Notes under the pieces: generated by a model
Told to the model about the DNA's origin: nothing
What the model saw: the letters and a program-made list of their open reading frames with translations, nothing else
The model's database searches: none
In this document: positions 35,924 through 44,614 of the stretch, one piece after another
How positions within the stretch are numbered: position 1 is the stretch's first letter
Layout of the letters: every line of letters starts with the position of its first letter
Position numbers and translations under genes: made by a program
DNA from: SXZD01 sp034680345
GTDB taxonomy: Bacteria > Pseudomonadota > Gammaproteobacteria > Burkholderiales > Burkholderiaceae_B
Assembly: GCA_034680345.1 (NCBI GenBank)
Contig: JAXISZ010000001.1
Span: forward strand, 124,001 to 188,000
DNA length: 64,000 bases
Direction: 5' to 3'

Positions 35924-35959
35924 GGCTGTACAATTAAATTTCAAAATTGCTTAAAACAA

Positions 35960-36967
35960 TCACAATGAAGCCTCTCGAGCCAACAAACTTTCAACCGTAG
36001 CACCTACATCCGGCTGCCCTTTAAACACAGTACCTAATTTTTTCTTTTTCAAATTATCTAAATTAATTAAATAAGCTTTAGCAGGTAATTGAACATATTT
36101 TACCTCTGAAGCCAATTTACCACCGTGCTTCATATAATACTCAACAAAGTCACGCACTTCAGGTTTATTCAAAGATGCCTCATTAACATATATAAAAATA
36201 GGCCGCGCTAAAGGGTTATACGCACCATCAAGCACCGTTTTCTCACTCGGCTCAACCGGCTTACCCGCTGAATTAACAATAGGAATTGCTTTTACTTTGT
36301 TTTTATTTTCAAAATAATACGCATATCCAAAATAACCTAATCCATTAACATCTCTGGATACTCCTTGCACTAAAACATTATCATCTTCGGAAGCGGTAAA
36401 GTCTCCACGTGACGCTTTTGATTTACCATTCACAGCCTCAGTAAAATAATCGAATGTGCCAGAATCAGCCCCAGGACCAAACAGTTTTAGAGGCTGATCT
36501 GGAAAAGATGGATCAACTTGTTGCCAGGATTTCACCACACCTTGTGCCGCAGGTTCCCACATTTTCTTTAACTGCTCCACCGTTAATTGTGTCACAAAAT
36601 TATTTTTAGGATTAACCACAACAGTCAAGGCATCAAATGCCACTGGAAATTCGTAATACCGAACCCCAGTTTTAGCACAATCTTCCATCTCTTTTTTCAA
36701 AATGGGGCGCGATGCGTTAGAAATATCAGTTTCACCTCGACAAAACTTTTTAAACCCACCGCCTGTTCCAGAAATACCAACGGTTACCTTAACAGAACCT
36801 TTTTTTGATTTTTGAAAATCTTCAGCCACCGCCTCAGTCACCGGAAAAACGGTACTTGAGCCATCAATTTTTACCAATTGATCTGATGCCGCAACGGCAT
36901 AATTTGCTACCAAAGATAATACTGACACACCAGCAGCCAGTCTAAACGCATTTAATAAGGTATTCAC
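35960..36967 (-). CDS. pstS: phosphate-binding periplasmic protein PstS
   Basis: This is the periplasmic phosphate receptor of the Pst importer. A signal peptide ends near residue 27 (NYAVAASDQ). Phosphate-binding motifs are clear: DGSSTVFPVTEAVAEDF, GISGTGGGFKKFCRGETDISNASRPI and GADSGTFDYFTEAV. The 335-aa length is normal for the PstS family found in proteobacteria and cyanobacteria. The start is GTG 36967 with TAGGAGA upstream. A Pho box candidate lies about 60 bases upstream, pointing to PhoB control under phosphate starvation. It is the first gene of pstSCAB. Confidence 0.95.
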   Translation of the reverse strand: MNTLLNAFRLAAGVSVLSLVANYAVAASDQLVKIDGSSTVFPVTEAVAEDFQKSKKGSVKVTVGISGTGGGFKKFCRGETDISNASRPILKKEMEDCAKTGVRYYEFPVAFDALTVVVNPKNNFVTQLTVEQLKKMWEPAAQGVVKSWQQVDPSFPDQPLKLFGPGADSGTFDYFTEAVNGKSKASRGDFTASEDDNVLVQGVSRDVNGLGYFGYAYYFENKNKVKAIPIVNSAGKPVEPSEKTVLDGAYNPLARPIFIYVNEASLNKPEVRDFVEYYMKHGGKLASEVKYVQLPAKAYLINLDNLKKKKLGTVFKGQPDVGATVESLLAREASL

Positions 36968-37025
36968 GTAAGGTTCTCCTAGTTAAATAATTTGATAAAA
37001 AGCATATACAGTATGTAAAAAAAAT

Positions 37026-37043
37026 GTGACAAAAATATGAAAA
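37026..37043 (-). promoter_or_regulatory. candidate Pho box upstream of pstS
   Basis: The minus strand reads TTTTCATATTTTTGTCAC, two seven-base half-sites (TTTTCAT and TTGTCAC) separated by four AT bases. It agrees with 14 of 18 positions of the E. coli Pho box consensus CTGTCATAWAWCTGTCAY. It lies 59 bases before the pstS start, with a weak -10-like TACTGT about 12 bases downstream. Spacing and target gene both fit PhoB activation. Confidence 0.6.
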
Positions 37044-37228
37044 TTAACAAAAAACTGCGATTATGCAACGCTTTATTACTCCCTATTGCAAAAAATTTTC
37101 AAAAACTAAAGCAATTTAAATACAAAACAACCTTAAAAACACATCATCATAAATAAATTAACAATAACTGAACTTTTTCGCCTAAAAAAATACTCAACAA
37201 AAAATAATAGTTTATTTTCAGAAAGATT

Positions 37229-37690
37229 GTGAATCCAGTTACACCACCCTCAGCAAATCAATGCACGGGAGAAGCAGAATATAGTGTTTTATTTTTACTA
37301 GTCGTGCTTTCAATTATCATAAGATGCTGTTTATTTATTCCAGAACAAATTAATTTGATTCAACATCTATCACAACCCCATTTCAAAGCAAATGCGGTTA
37401 CCCATCTAGATGAATTTTTAAATGTACAAAACACCGCTCTGGCTAACATAGACCAACACCTAACAAAAGAAACAACGATACAGATGGAAGCTATTTCACA
37501 AACCAATCAACAATTACAATCCGCAATACAAAAATACACCTCAAATAGCGAATTTATTGAGCAAGCAACCTCTATGGAAAATGGAAGTACCGAATCCATT
37601 TTAAGAACAAATTCAAATCAGCCAAACCAACAGTTTTTATCCAAAAATTTATTCGATACATTCTTTACATTGAATAAAAATCAAGATTAA
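37229..37690 (+). CDS. hypothetical single-pass membrane protein
   Basis: I do not recognise this 153-aa protein. One hydrophobic segment lies at residues 19–36 (SVLFLLVVLSIIIRCCLFI), followed by a hydrophilic part rich in Gln, Asn, Thr and Ser with helical character (QTNQQLQSAIQKYTSN). The N-terminus would face the cytoplasm or be a signal anchor. The start is GTG 37229 with AGAAAG upstream; no ATG lies near. It precedes the TPR-glycosyltransferase gene by 168 bases on the same strand and could be its partner. It could also be a poorly conserved orphan. Confidence 0.5.
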   Translation: MNPVTPPSANQCTGEAEYSVLFLLVVLSIIIRCCLFIPEQINLIQHLSQPHFKANAVTHLDEFLNVQNTALANIDQHLTKETTIQMEAISQTNQQLQSAIQKYTSNSEFIEQATSMENGSTESILRTNSNQPNQQFLSKNLFDTFFTLNKNQD

Positions 37691-37858
37691 GCTTTAAATT
37701 TTTATAACAACCCATTCACCCGAATCAAATAAGTTTCAGTATTTGCAAAAACCCATCTGTACCATCCCCCAAACAAGCGATGAAAAAACACTTAATTACA
37801 TTAAAAATCAGATCATAGCCTTTATCAATCAACGCTAACTGATAACACAATCCAGAAT

Positions 37859-39544
37859 ATGAATGTAATTAACGCTCAAGAAACTGAAATTCTAAACGTT
37901 TTTAACACTGCTCTAGAACAACACAAAAAAGGTAATCTAGAGCCAGCAAAATCTGGTTATGCTCGGGTTTTATCCTCAATCCCTAATCACATAGACAGCA
38001 TTCATCTATCCGGTGTTATTGCGATGCAAGAAGGTGACTTAGAAACTGGAGAAAAACTAATTTTAAAGGCAGTCTCTCTGCTGCCTGGTCAAGTCATGTT
38101 TCACACGAATTTAGCTGAATGTTATTTTCTGCTTAAAAATCATAATGCAGCACTAGAACAGCACGAAATTGCATTGAAGCTTACAAGCAACCGACCACAA
38201 GTTCTTTACAACAAAGCCAAGGTACTTAATGAACTTAAACGCTATCCTGAATGTATTGAATGTTTAACAGAATTTTTAAAAAGTGAACCGAATAACGCGA
38301 ACGCCCTGCATCAATTAGGTTATGCTAAAGAACAAATATACCTTTACAATGAAGCTCTTGAATATTATGAAAAAGCATTGTCAATAGACAATCAAATGCC
38401 AACAACATTAAACAATTCTGCATTGATTTTACAAAAACTAGGAAGGTTACCCGAAGCATTTAAATCTGTTGAAACAGCCATAAAACTCAAAAATGACGAT
38501 TGGTGTTACTGGAATAACCTTGGCACCTTGTATTTAGAATTAGGACAATATCAAAACTCGCTGAATGCTTTCAAACATGCCCTTTCTCTTGGCGGTGATG
38601 AACATTTTATAGAAAAAAATTGTGCGCTTGCTCAATTAACACTCGGAAACTATGAAACTGGCTGGAAATTGTATGAACACCGCTGGTTTATCGATTTTTT
38701 CCAACAATATAAACGAGAATTTCCACAACCCAAATGGCTAGGACAATTTCCAATCACAGGCAAATGCATTTTCATTCACAGTGAACAAGGTGTTGGGGAC
38801 TGTTTACAGTTTTGTCGATATGCTAAATTACTTATTGATCAAGGTGCTATTGTTTACTTGGAAACCGATGAATCGTATGAAAGTTTATTTCACTCCATAG
38901 ACCCTAGAATCCATCTGATCAAACAAGGTGAAACACCAGAATTTTTTGACTGTTTCATTCCCATGCTCAGTTTACCATTGGCATTCGGTACAACAGTTGA
39001 AACCATCCCCAGTTTTAATCAATATTTTTATATTCAAAAAAATCGATTGGACACCTGGAAGCAACGTTTAGGAAAGCAAACAAAACCACGAATCGGCTTA
39101 GTTTGGAGCGGTTATGCAGGCCATAAAAATGACCGCAACCGAAGTATCCGCCTAGAAACTCTGGTAAAAAATTTACCCCAAGCTTTCGAGTATCACAGCT
39201 TACAAAAAGAAAAACGCGAAGGTGATGAACTGGTATTCCACCAATACCAGTGTTTACACGACCATGCGGACCAACTAACCAACTATGAAGAAACAGGGGC
39301 ACTGGCCAGTCAAATGGATTTAATTATTTCCGTTGACACCAGTGTCGCCCACTTATGCGGTACTTTGGGTCTAGAGACTTGGATTTTAATTGCTCATGCC
39401 CCCGATTACCGTTGGCTACTGAACCGACAAGACTCGCCATGGTACCCAAGCGTTCGTTTGTTCAGACAAACTCACTGGAACAACTGGAGTTCGGTGGTGT
39501 CTGCAATTAACCAAGCTCTGAAAGAAAAATTTACGAGCTATTAA
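37859..39544 (+). CDS. TPR protein with OGT/GT9-like glycosyltransferase domain
   Basis: The first ~235 residues are about six tetratricopeptide repeats (for example NALHQLGYAKEQIYLYNEALEYYEKALSID). Residues from about 270 on match the GT-B-type C-terminal domain common in bacterial TPR glycosyltransferases: IFIHSEQGVGDCLQFCRYAKLL, then RIGLVWSGYAGHKNDRNRS, a SLQKE motif, and MDLIISVDTSVAHLCGTLG near residue 490. Such proteins are annotated as O-GlcNAc-transferase-like or heptosyltransferase-like; donor and acceptor are unknown. There is no signal peptide, so it should be cytoplasmic. It converges with the filamentous-hemagglutinin-type gene, 19 bases between stops. By analogy with HMW1C it might glycosylate that exoprotein before export; this is inference. 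Confidence 0.8.
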   Translation: MNVINAQETEILNVFNTALEQHKKGNLEPAKSGYARVLSSIPNHIDSIHLSGVIAMQEGDLETGEKLILKAVSLLPGQVMFHTNLAECYFLLKNHNAALEQHEIALKLTSNRPQVLYNKAKVLNELKRYPECIECLTEFLKSEPNNANALHQLGYAKEQIYLYNEALEYYEKALSIDNQMPTTLNNSALILQKLGRLPEAFKSVETAIKLKNDDWCYWNNLGTLYLELGQYQNSLNAFKHALSLGGDEHFIEKNCALAQLTLGNYETGWKLYEHRWFIDFFQQYKREFPQPKWLGQFPITGKCIFIHSEQGVGDCLQFCRYAKLLIDQGAIVYLETDESYESLFHSIDPRIHLIKQGETPEFFDCFIPMLSLPLAFGTTVETIPSFNQYFYIQKNRLDTWKQRLGKQTKPRIGLVWSGYAGHKNDRNRSIRLETLVKNLPQAFEYHSLQKEKREGDELVFHQYQCLHDHADQLTNYEETGALASQMDLIISVDTSVAHLCGTLGLETWILIAHAPDYRWLLNRQDSPWYPSVRLFRQTHWNNWSSVVSAINQALKEKFTSY

Positions 39545-39563
39545 TTGGTTAATTTACAGTGGC

Positions 39564-42500
39564 TTACCAACGAGATAGGTTACCTGATAAAGAAAAACGC
39601 TGATCTAAAGTGGGCACTCCGCTGGCCCTGACAGAATGTTCTTCAATTTTTAAATTTAAGCCAGGGGCAATATTTACAGTTAAACTACGCGCAGGCGACC
39701 GCCTAGAGTGTGCAACTGGCTTTGGTAAATCAGCTACAGCCACCAAAGCTAACGTGGCATCGCCAAAATCAGCTTCATCTTTTGGCGTTGGTGGTTTTGT
39801 AACCAGTCCAGCATTTTGATTGATTGACATAACTGAACCCGAATTTATCGGCAAACCTACTCTGAATAATAATGGTAACCCCAGTCCAGTAAAACGCGTA
39901 TTACTAGACTCGTTTCCGTTATTTTCAAAATTTAAATTGTCAGTTGAACGCCCTGTTGTAACCAATGGCTGCCGTAATGAACCAGAATTTTCTGAGCTAG
40001 AAGAGTCCATTATCTGTGATGAAGGCGTTGACTCAACAAACATCTGCTTTAATGTACTAACATTCTGTAAAGCCGTACCAACACTGGTTTGAGCTCCTCC
40101 ATCTAAGTTGGATAACAGCGCTTGTGTTTTTGTAAAATCAGTGCTTGAGGAATTATCTGGTGCCGGTGCTGAACTGGCCAAAAAAAATGTAATCGGATTA
40201 GCTTCAGGCGACAACAACCTAGCACCTCGCGCACTAAGATTAAATGGCATGTTATAGACCACTGCTTTTGGCTCAACCCCACTAGATTTAGCACTTTCCA
40301 AGTTATCAAGCCACACTCGTAAAGCTGTACCAATATTTTGGCCTAATACAATATTATTTTTTCCTCCAGAAAACTGGACTTTTGGCGCCACAAGCTCCAT
40401 TTGACCCTGCAAACTGACCACTGACTGTGGTTCAAATCGAATGGTATCAGTAGCAAATAATAACGCTTCCTGCCCAGAATCCAAACTAATATTATCAAGA
40501 ATTTGTACTTGGCGAGCAACCAAATCAAAGCGCCGTGTTTCAGGCGTAGCGCTACTGACCGGTCTGTTTAAAAGATCAGTCATATTACAAAAACTTACCT
40601 CCATAGAACAATCCAAATTGACCCGCCCTACTGATAAACGACCCGCAACTGGTTGGTAATTCGTCTCTTCAAAATCAAGATCACCCCCAAACAAAAGTCC
40701 ACCAAACCCCTGAATTCGATTAAGTGCTGAGGCATCTAAATACAAGGCATCTTGCGTTATGGTTTGTGTACCCAAAGCCATATTTCTATCTTGAGTTTTA
40801 GGTAAAACTTGTAATGTGGTGTTAGCCCCTCCACGTAACAACCCAGAAATAGACACACTGTCAGACTTCAACTTTAATTTACCATTTAAAACTCGCAAAT
40901 CTGTCCCAGCTGATAACACCAAAGCGGCCTCAGAAGCGCTTTGTATAGTATCTTGCTTATTACTTTGTGTATGACCAATGGCATCAATAACCAAAGTGCC
41001 TGACTCCACAGCCAAGGTACTTGAAGCTGAATTAAAAGACGCGGTGCCAATAGAAAAATCGGTGGTTATTACTTCATTGGCAATGCGCACGCCATGCGCC
41101 TGAGAAGCCACACGCTCACCCCCCCTTTGATTAGGCAAGGCATTGCGCAAAACATGAATATCGCCAATACTTTGCCCCTGAACAATCAGTTGCCCAGACT
41201 GATCCATGTTTGAGTTGGAAGACTGCTGCATACTCAGCAAGCTTTCTTTGTCACCGACAAAAAGTTGCGAAGAAAGCACATCAACACCCACATTATTTTT
41301 CAATCTAAGCTTGTCAGGCAAAAGGGTTTTTATAGAATTTTCAGAAACCTCCAAGCCATCTATACCAATTTCAGCCAAAGCCTGACCTTTGATATAAATT
41401 TGACCAACCGCTGGAACTTGCACAGAACTACGCAACAATTGAATACCGTGGTTACCTTCTGAAGACACATTAAGACGATCAATCAAACTAATATTTGTCA
41501 TATTAACTTGCCCTCCCCCCCGACCAATTAGTGAAACCGTTCCTAATGAACCGTCTACCCAAAAATGACTGTCCTGGATATCTACACCAATATTACGATC
41601 AGCAGAAAAGTTACCTACGGCAGTTGTGCTACTTAGCTTTAACCTCCCCCCTGCTGATCCTAAGACTTCGATAAGCCCGTTTTGAGTAGTTAGATTGGCT
41701 GAATTCATGCGAACGCCACTTAAGCCAGATACGCTATTTACAAAAACAGGATTGACTGGCAGTTGATCAAACAAACCCACCACATCAATCCGACCTCGGC
41801 CCGTTGTGGTTAAACGTACGGCATTATCAAGCGCAACCCCTGAACGAAAACCGCTATTGCCAACCGATTGACTCGATAATTCTGAATGACCATATAAACG
41901 AATATCGCCACCACCAGCGTCTAAAATTGACGGTTGGGAGCTACCTAAACCCAATAAAAGAATACCTGAACCCATTGAATTGCTTGCAAAACCACGAGAC
42001 TGGCTGGTGGCTCCCGCTTCAAGAATGTCTGGGATTGTAAGTCCTAAACCACCGCCCAATTCAATGTGGCCGCCATTGGAACGTAAGGCGCTACCGCCAA
42101 TGACTTCAATTCCACCTTTAGACTGCAAGGTTGATGCGCCACCCGAAATGTCCATATTGCTATTTAATCGAATATTGACAGGAGCTGGTACACCAGATGC
42201 TGTTGATATTGAAGATGATGAGGATTCCAGCAAATCAAACTGAAAATTAGGCATAACAACAGACTGAATCTGCGCACCATTTTCAATTCGTATAAACTCT
42301 TTTGCATCAATCACGATTGAACTTGGAGCCGTACCTGTTTTCTGTATATTTGTAGATACTGGCGCGTTATTTTCTGGATTATTAGCACCCTCCAAGCCAG
42401 ACTGCCCCACCACAACCTGACGACCAACCAAACTGACCGCTGGCATAGAAACAGACCCGCTAGCGCTTACTTGGCCAGTTACAAATACATCAGTGGCACC

Positions 42501-43526
42501 ATCACCCTGAATTTCAACATGCCCCAATACAATACCGCCACCTTGCGACTCAGGTAAGCTCACCGCATTGGCCTGCACCAAACCCGTGGTATTGATCACC
42601 GCCCCAAGTACTTCAGCAGCCCCTTTAGCAGTGATTAAAACATGGCCACCGTCGACGCTCACAATACCCGACTGAACCACTTGATTTAGATTTCCTGTAA
42701 GCACAGAAGCAGCCTGTGCAGACGGCACTGCAAAATTTAACAACCCATCGCCATTTAAGTCAAATGTAAAAGAATCAGCGCCTGCCAAAACCACTTTGCC
42801 TAAGCGTGCAATGATTTGAGCGCCCAATTCATTACGCACCTGTGCACCTGCTAAAATACCGTAGCCACCGTTGGTAACAATGCTTCCTTGGTTAATAATT
42901 TGTCCTGCATCAACCCCTGCAAAACGAAATTGACCAGTACCTCCTAAAAACTCATTATCAGGCGTCTGCATTTGCCGTGTTGTTGCCATAAAACCATGCG
43001 CTGATATAGTGCCACTTGGACCAATCAATGTGCCAGCGGGGTTAAGCAACCAAATTTGTCCGTTGGCTGTGACGGTTCCATTGATAATAGACTGCGTCAA
43101 ACCATTTTGAAGACCCGATCCCACCACGCGATTAACTAAAATAGACTGTGGATTAAGCTGTTGAAACTCTACGGAATGGCCGTTTGCCACTGAAAACTGA
43201 TTCCAGTTCACAATAGATCGAGCATTGGACTGCTGCACTTGCATTTGAGTACCGCTGGATTGAACTGTAACACCGCTGGGTGCACCGCCGGAGGCTAAAA
43301 CTGGCAAGTTCACCAAAGGAGTTACTGGAGAAGCAAGCTGAGCAACTACTGTTGTTGAATAGCACAAAATCAGATAAAAAAAAGATTGAACAGATTTTGT
43401 TCTACAATCAAAGGAACCTGTTACACAGCCAACCCTTGCTTGGGCAATCGGAGCAGAGCCTTTTTCTGAAATGACCACCCAACAGGACCTAACAACACTC
43501 CAAACCAAGCGATACAAACGATTCAT
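39564..43526 (-). CDS. filamentous-hemagglutinin-type exoprotein (TpsA-like) with ESPR signal
   Basis: The start is set at ATG 43526 because from there the protein begins MNRLYRLVWSVVRSCWVVISE, an extended signal peptide region (ESPR) as in large type V-secreted proteins. A hydrophobic core and probable cleavage VVA|Q follow about 60 residues later. The TPS domain is then clear: QQSNARSIVNWNQFSV, QSILVNRVVG, INGTVTANGQIWLLNPAGTLIG. The rest is a beta-helix-like passenger with many G-G-x-I and I-x-V-x-G strands, about 1,320 aa in total. The last 200 residues are Ser/Asn-rich and end …LSGNLSRW. The TpsB outer-membrane partner is not in the window. The protein is expected at the cell surface as an adhesin. 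Confidence 0.85.
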   Translation of the reverse strand: MNRLYRLVWSVVRSCWVVISEKGSAPIAQARVGCVTGSFDCRTKSVQSFFYLILCYSTTVVAQLASPVTPLVNLPVLASGGAPSGVTVQSSGTQMQVQQSNARSIVNWNQFSVANGHSVEFQQLNPQSILVNRVVGSGLQNGLTQSIINGTVTANGQIWLLNPAGTLIGPSGTISAHGFMATTRQMQTPDNEFLGGTGQFRFAGVDAGQIINQGSIVTNGGYGILAGAQVRNELGAQIIARLGKVVLAGADSFTFDLNGDGLLNFAVPSAQAASVLTGNLNQVVQSGIVSVDGGHVLITAKGAAEVLGAVINTTGLVQANAVSLPESQGGGIVLGHVEIQGDGATDVFVTGQVSASGSVSMPAVSLVGRQVVVGQSGLEGANNPENNAPVSTNIQKTGTAPSSIVIDAKEFIRIENGAQIQSVVMPNFQFDLLESSSSSISTASGVPAPVNIRLNSNMDISGGASTLQSKGGIEVIGGSALRSNGGHIELGGGLGLTIPDILEAGATSQSRGFASNSMGSGILLLGLGSSQPSILDAGGGDIRLYGHSELSSQSVGNSGFRSGVALDNAVRLTTTGRGRIDVVGLFDQLPVNPVFVNSVSGLSGVRMNSANLTTQNGLIEVLGSAGGRLKLSSTTAVGNFSADRNIGVDIQDSHFWVDGSLGTVSLIGRGGGQVNMTNISLIDRLNVSSEGNHGIQLLRSSVQVPAVGQIYIKGQALAEIGIDGLEVSENSIKTLLPDKLRLKNNVGVDVLSSQLFVGDKESLLSMQQSSNSNMDQSGQLIVQGQSIGDIHVLRNALPNQRGGERVASQAHGVRIANEVITTDFSIGTASFNSASSTLAVESGTLVIDAIGHTQSNKQDTIQSASEAALVLSAGTDLRVLNGKLKLKSDSVSISGLLRGGANTTLQVLPKTQDRNMALGTQTITQDALYLDASALNRIQGFGGLLFGGDLDFEETNYQPVAGRLSVGRVNLDCSMEVSFCNMTDLLNRPVSSATPETRRFDLVARQVQILDNISLDSGQEALLFATDTIRFEPQSVVSLQGQMELVAPKVQFSGGKNNIVLGQNIGTALRVWLDNLESAKSSGVEPKAVVYNMPFNLSARGARLLSPEANPITFFLASSAPAPDNSSSTDFTKTQALLSNLDGGAQTSVGTALQNVSTLKQMFVESTPSSQIMDSSSSENSGSLRQPLVTTGRSTDNLNFENNGNESSNTRFTGLGLPLLFRVGLPINSGSVMSINQNAGLVTKPPTPKDEADFGDATLALVAVADLPKPVAHSRRSPARSLTVNIAPGLNLKIEEHSVRASGVPTLDQRFSLSGNLSRW

Positions 43527-43644
43527 TCGGCTTTTTGATAGCATAGACGTAAGCCTTCTTAAAACTATTATTTTTTTAATAACTTAAACTAAGGTTATTA
43601 GCAAATCAACATATATTTAGCTTTATTTTTGAAAGAAACAATTA

Positions 43645-44481
43645 ATGTCCGCTAAAGACTCACACCAAACATATGAATTGGATAAACAACGCGCCTCAAA
43701 ACATGAAAAAAATGCACCATCAAATCAAAATTCTTCTATAAATTCTCAACCCAATGAACTCGTGCGCGTATCTAAATTATTATCACAAAGGGGGCTTTGT
43801 TCCCGACGCGAAGCAGATGATTTCATTGCTAAAGGCTGGGTCTATGTCAATGAAGAACAAATTACAGCGCTCGGTACCCGTGCGCACCCTAATGACAGAG
43901 TAACACTAAATAAACAAGCAAAACAAAGCCAAGCAAAGCAATTAACTATTTTATTAAACAAACCAATTGGTTATGTTTCTGCTCAAGCAGAACATGGTTA
44001 TCAACCCGCCATAGAACTCATCACTGCTGATCAACATTGGGCAGAAGATCCTCAAAAAAATTTTTCACCTGGTATGCGCAAAGGTTTGGCAGCAGCCGGT
44101 CGTTTAGACATCGACTCGACAGGTTTGCTAGTTTTAACTCAGGAAGGACGAATTGCAAAACAATTAATTGGTGAAAACAGCGAAATTGAAAAAGAATATT
44201 TGGTTCGCGTGCAAGGCCAATTGACACCAGGCGGACTTGAAAAGCTTAATTTCGGACTCTCACTAGACGGAAAAAAACTAAAACCCGCCAAAGTACAATG
44301 GCAAAATGAAGATCAGTTGCGTTTTATTTTGCGTGAAGGAAAAAAAAGACAAATTCGCCGTATGTGTGAATTGGTAGGCCTTAAGGTTATTGGCTTAAAA
44401 AGAATTCGAATTGGTCAAATCAAGCTGGGCGGACTGCCTTTAGGGCAGTGGCGATTTTTAAGCGAAGACGAACGATTTTAG
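43645..44481 (+). CDS. rRNA pseudouridine synthase of the RsuA/RluB/E/F family
   Basis: An N-terminal S4 RNA-binding domain (RVSKLLSQRGLCSRREADDFI, near residues 51–100) is followed by the catalytic domain with the active-site aspartate in AAGRLDIDSTGLLVLT. The C-terminal REGKKRQIRRMCELVG completes the family signature. The first 45 residues are a polar, Lys/Asn/Ser-rich tail. The overall sequence looks closest to the RluF-like branch, but the exact 23S position modified cannot be told, so no symbol is given. It is transcribed divergently from the TpsA-like gene and followed by a bidirectional terminator. Confidence 0.88.
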   Translation: MSAKDSHQTYELDKQRASKHEKNAPSNQNSSINSQPNELVRVSKLLSQRGLCSRREADDFIAKGWVYVNEEQITALGTRAHPNDRVTLNKQAKQSQAKQLTILLNKPIGYVSAQAEHGYQPAIELITADQHWAEDPQKNFSPGMRKGLAAAGRLDIDSTGLLVLTQEGRIAKQLIGENSEIEKEYLVRVQGQLTPGGLEKLNFGLSLDGKKLKPAKVQWQNEDQLRFILREGKKRQIRRMCELVGLKVIGLKRIRIGQIKLGGLPLGQWRFLSEDERF

Positions 44482-44562
44482 GTCTTAGGTTTTTTTAGGT
44501 TCATTTTTCATCCATTGGATAAATCAATAGCACTTCATGCAAAACTCTGCGCAGTAACAATA

Positions 44563-44590
44563 AAAAAAGCCATGTAAAAACATGGCTTTT
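44563..44590. terminator. bidirectional intrinsic terminator
   Basis: AAAAGCCATG, a six-base loop and CATGGCTTTT form a ten-base-pair stem with A's on one side and T's on the other, so it can serve both strands. It sits between the convergent pseudouridine synthase (stop at 44481) and the TRAP permease gene (stop at 44615). Confidence 0.8.
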
Positions 44591-44614
44591 AAGGTGAAAA
44601 GTTTAAATTAAGAC

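Noticed and set aside
35841..35933. N-terminal extension of PstC to base 35933
   Set aside because: It would translate through the pstS–pstC hairpin and gives residues with no PstC resemblance; the ATG at 35840 gives the family's usual N-terminus.
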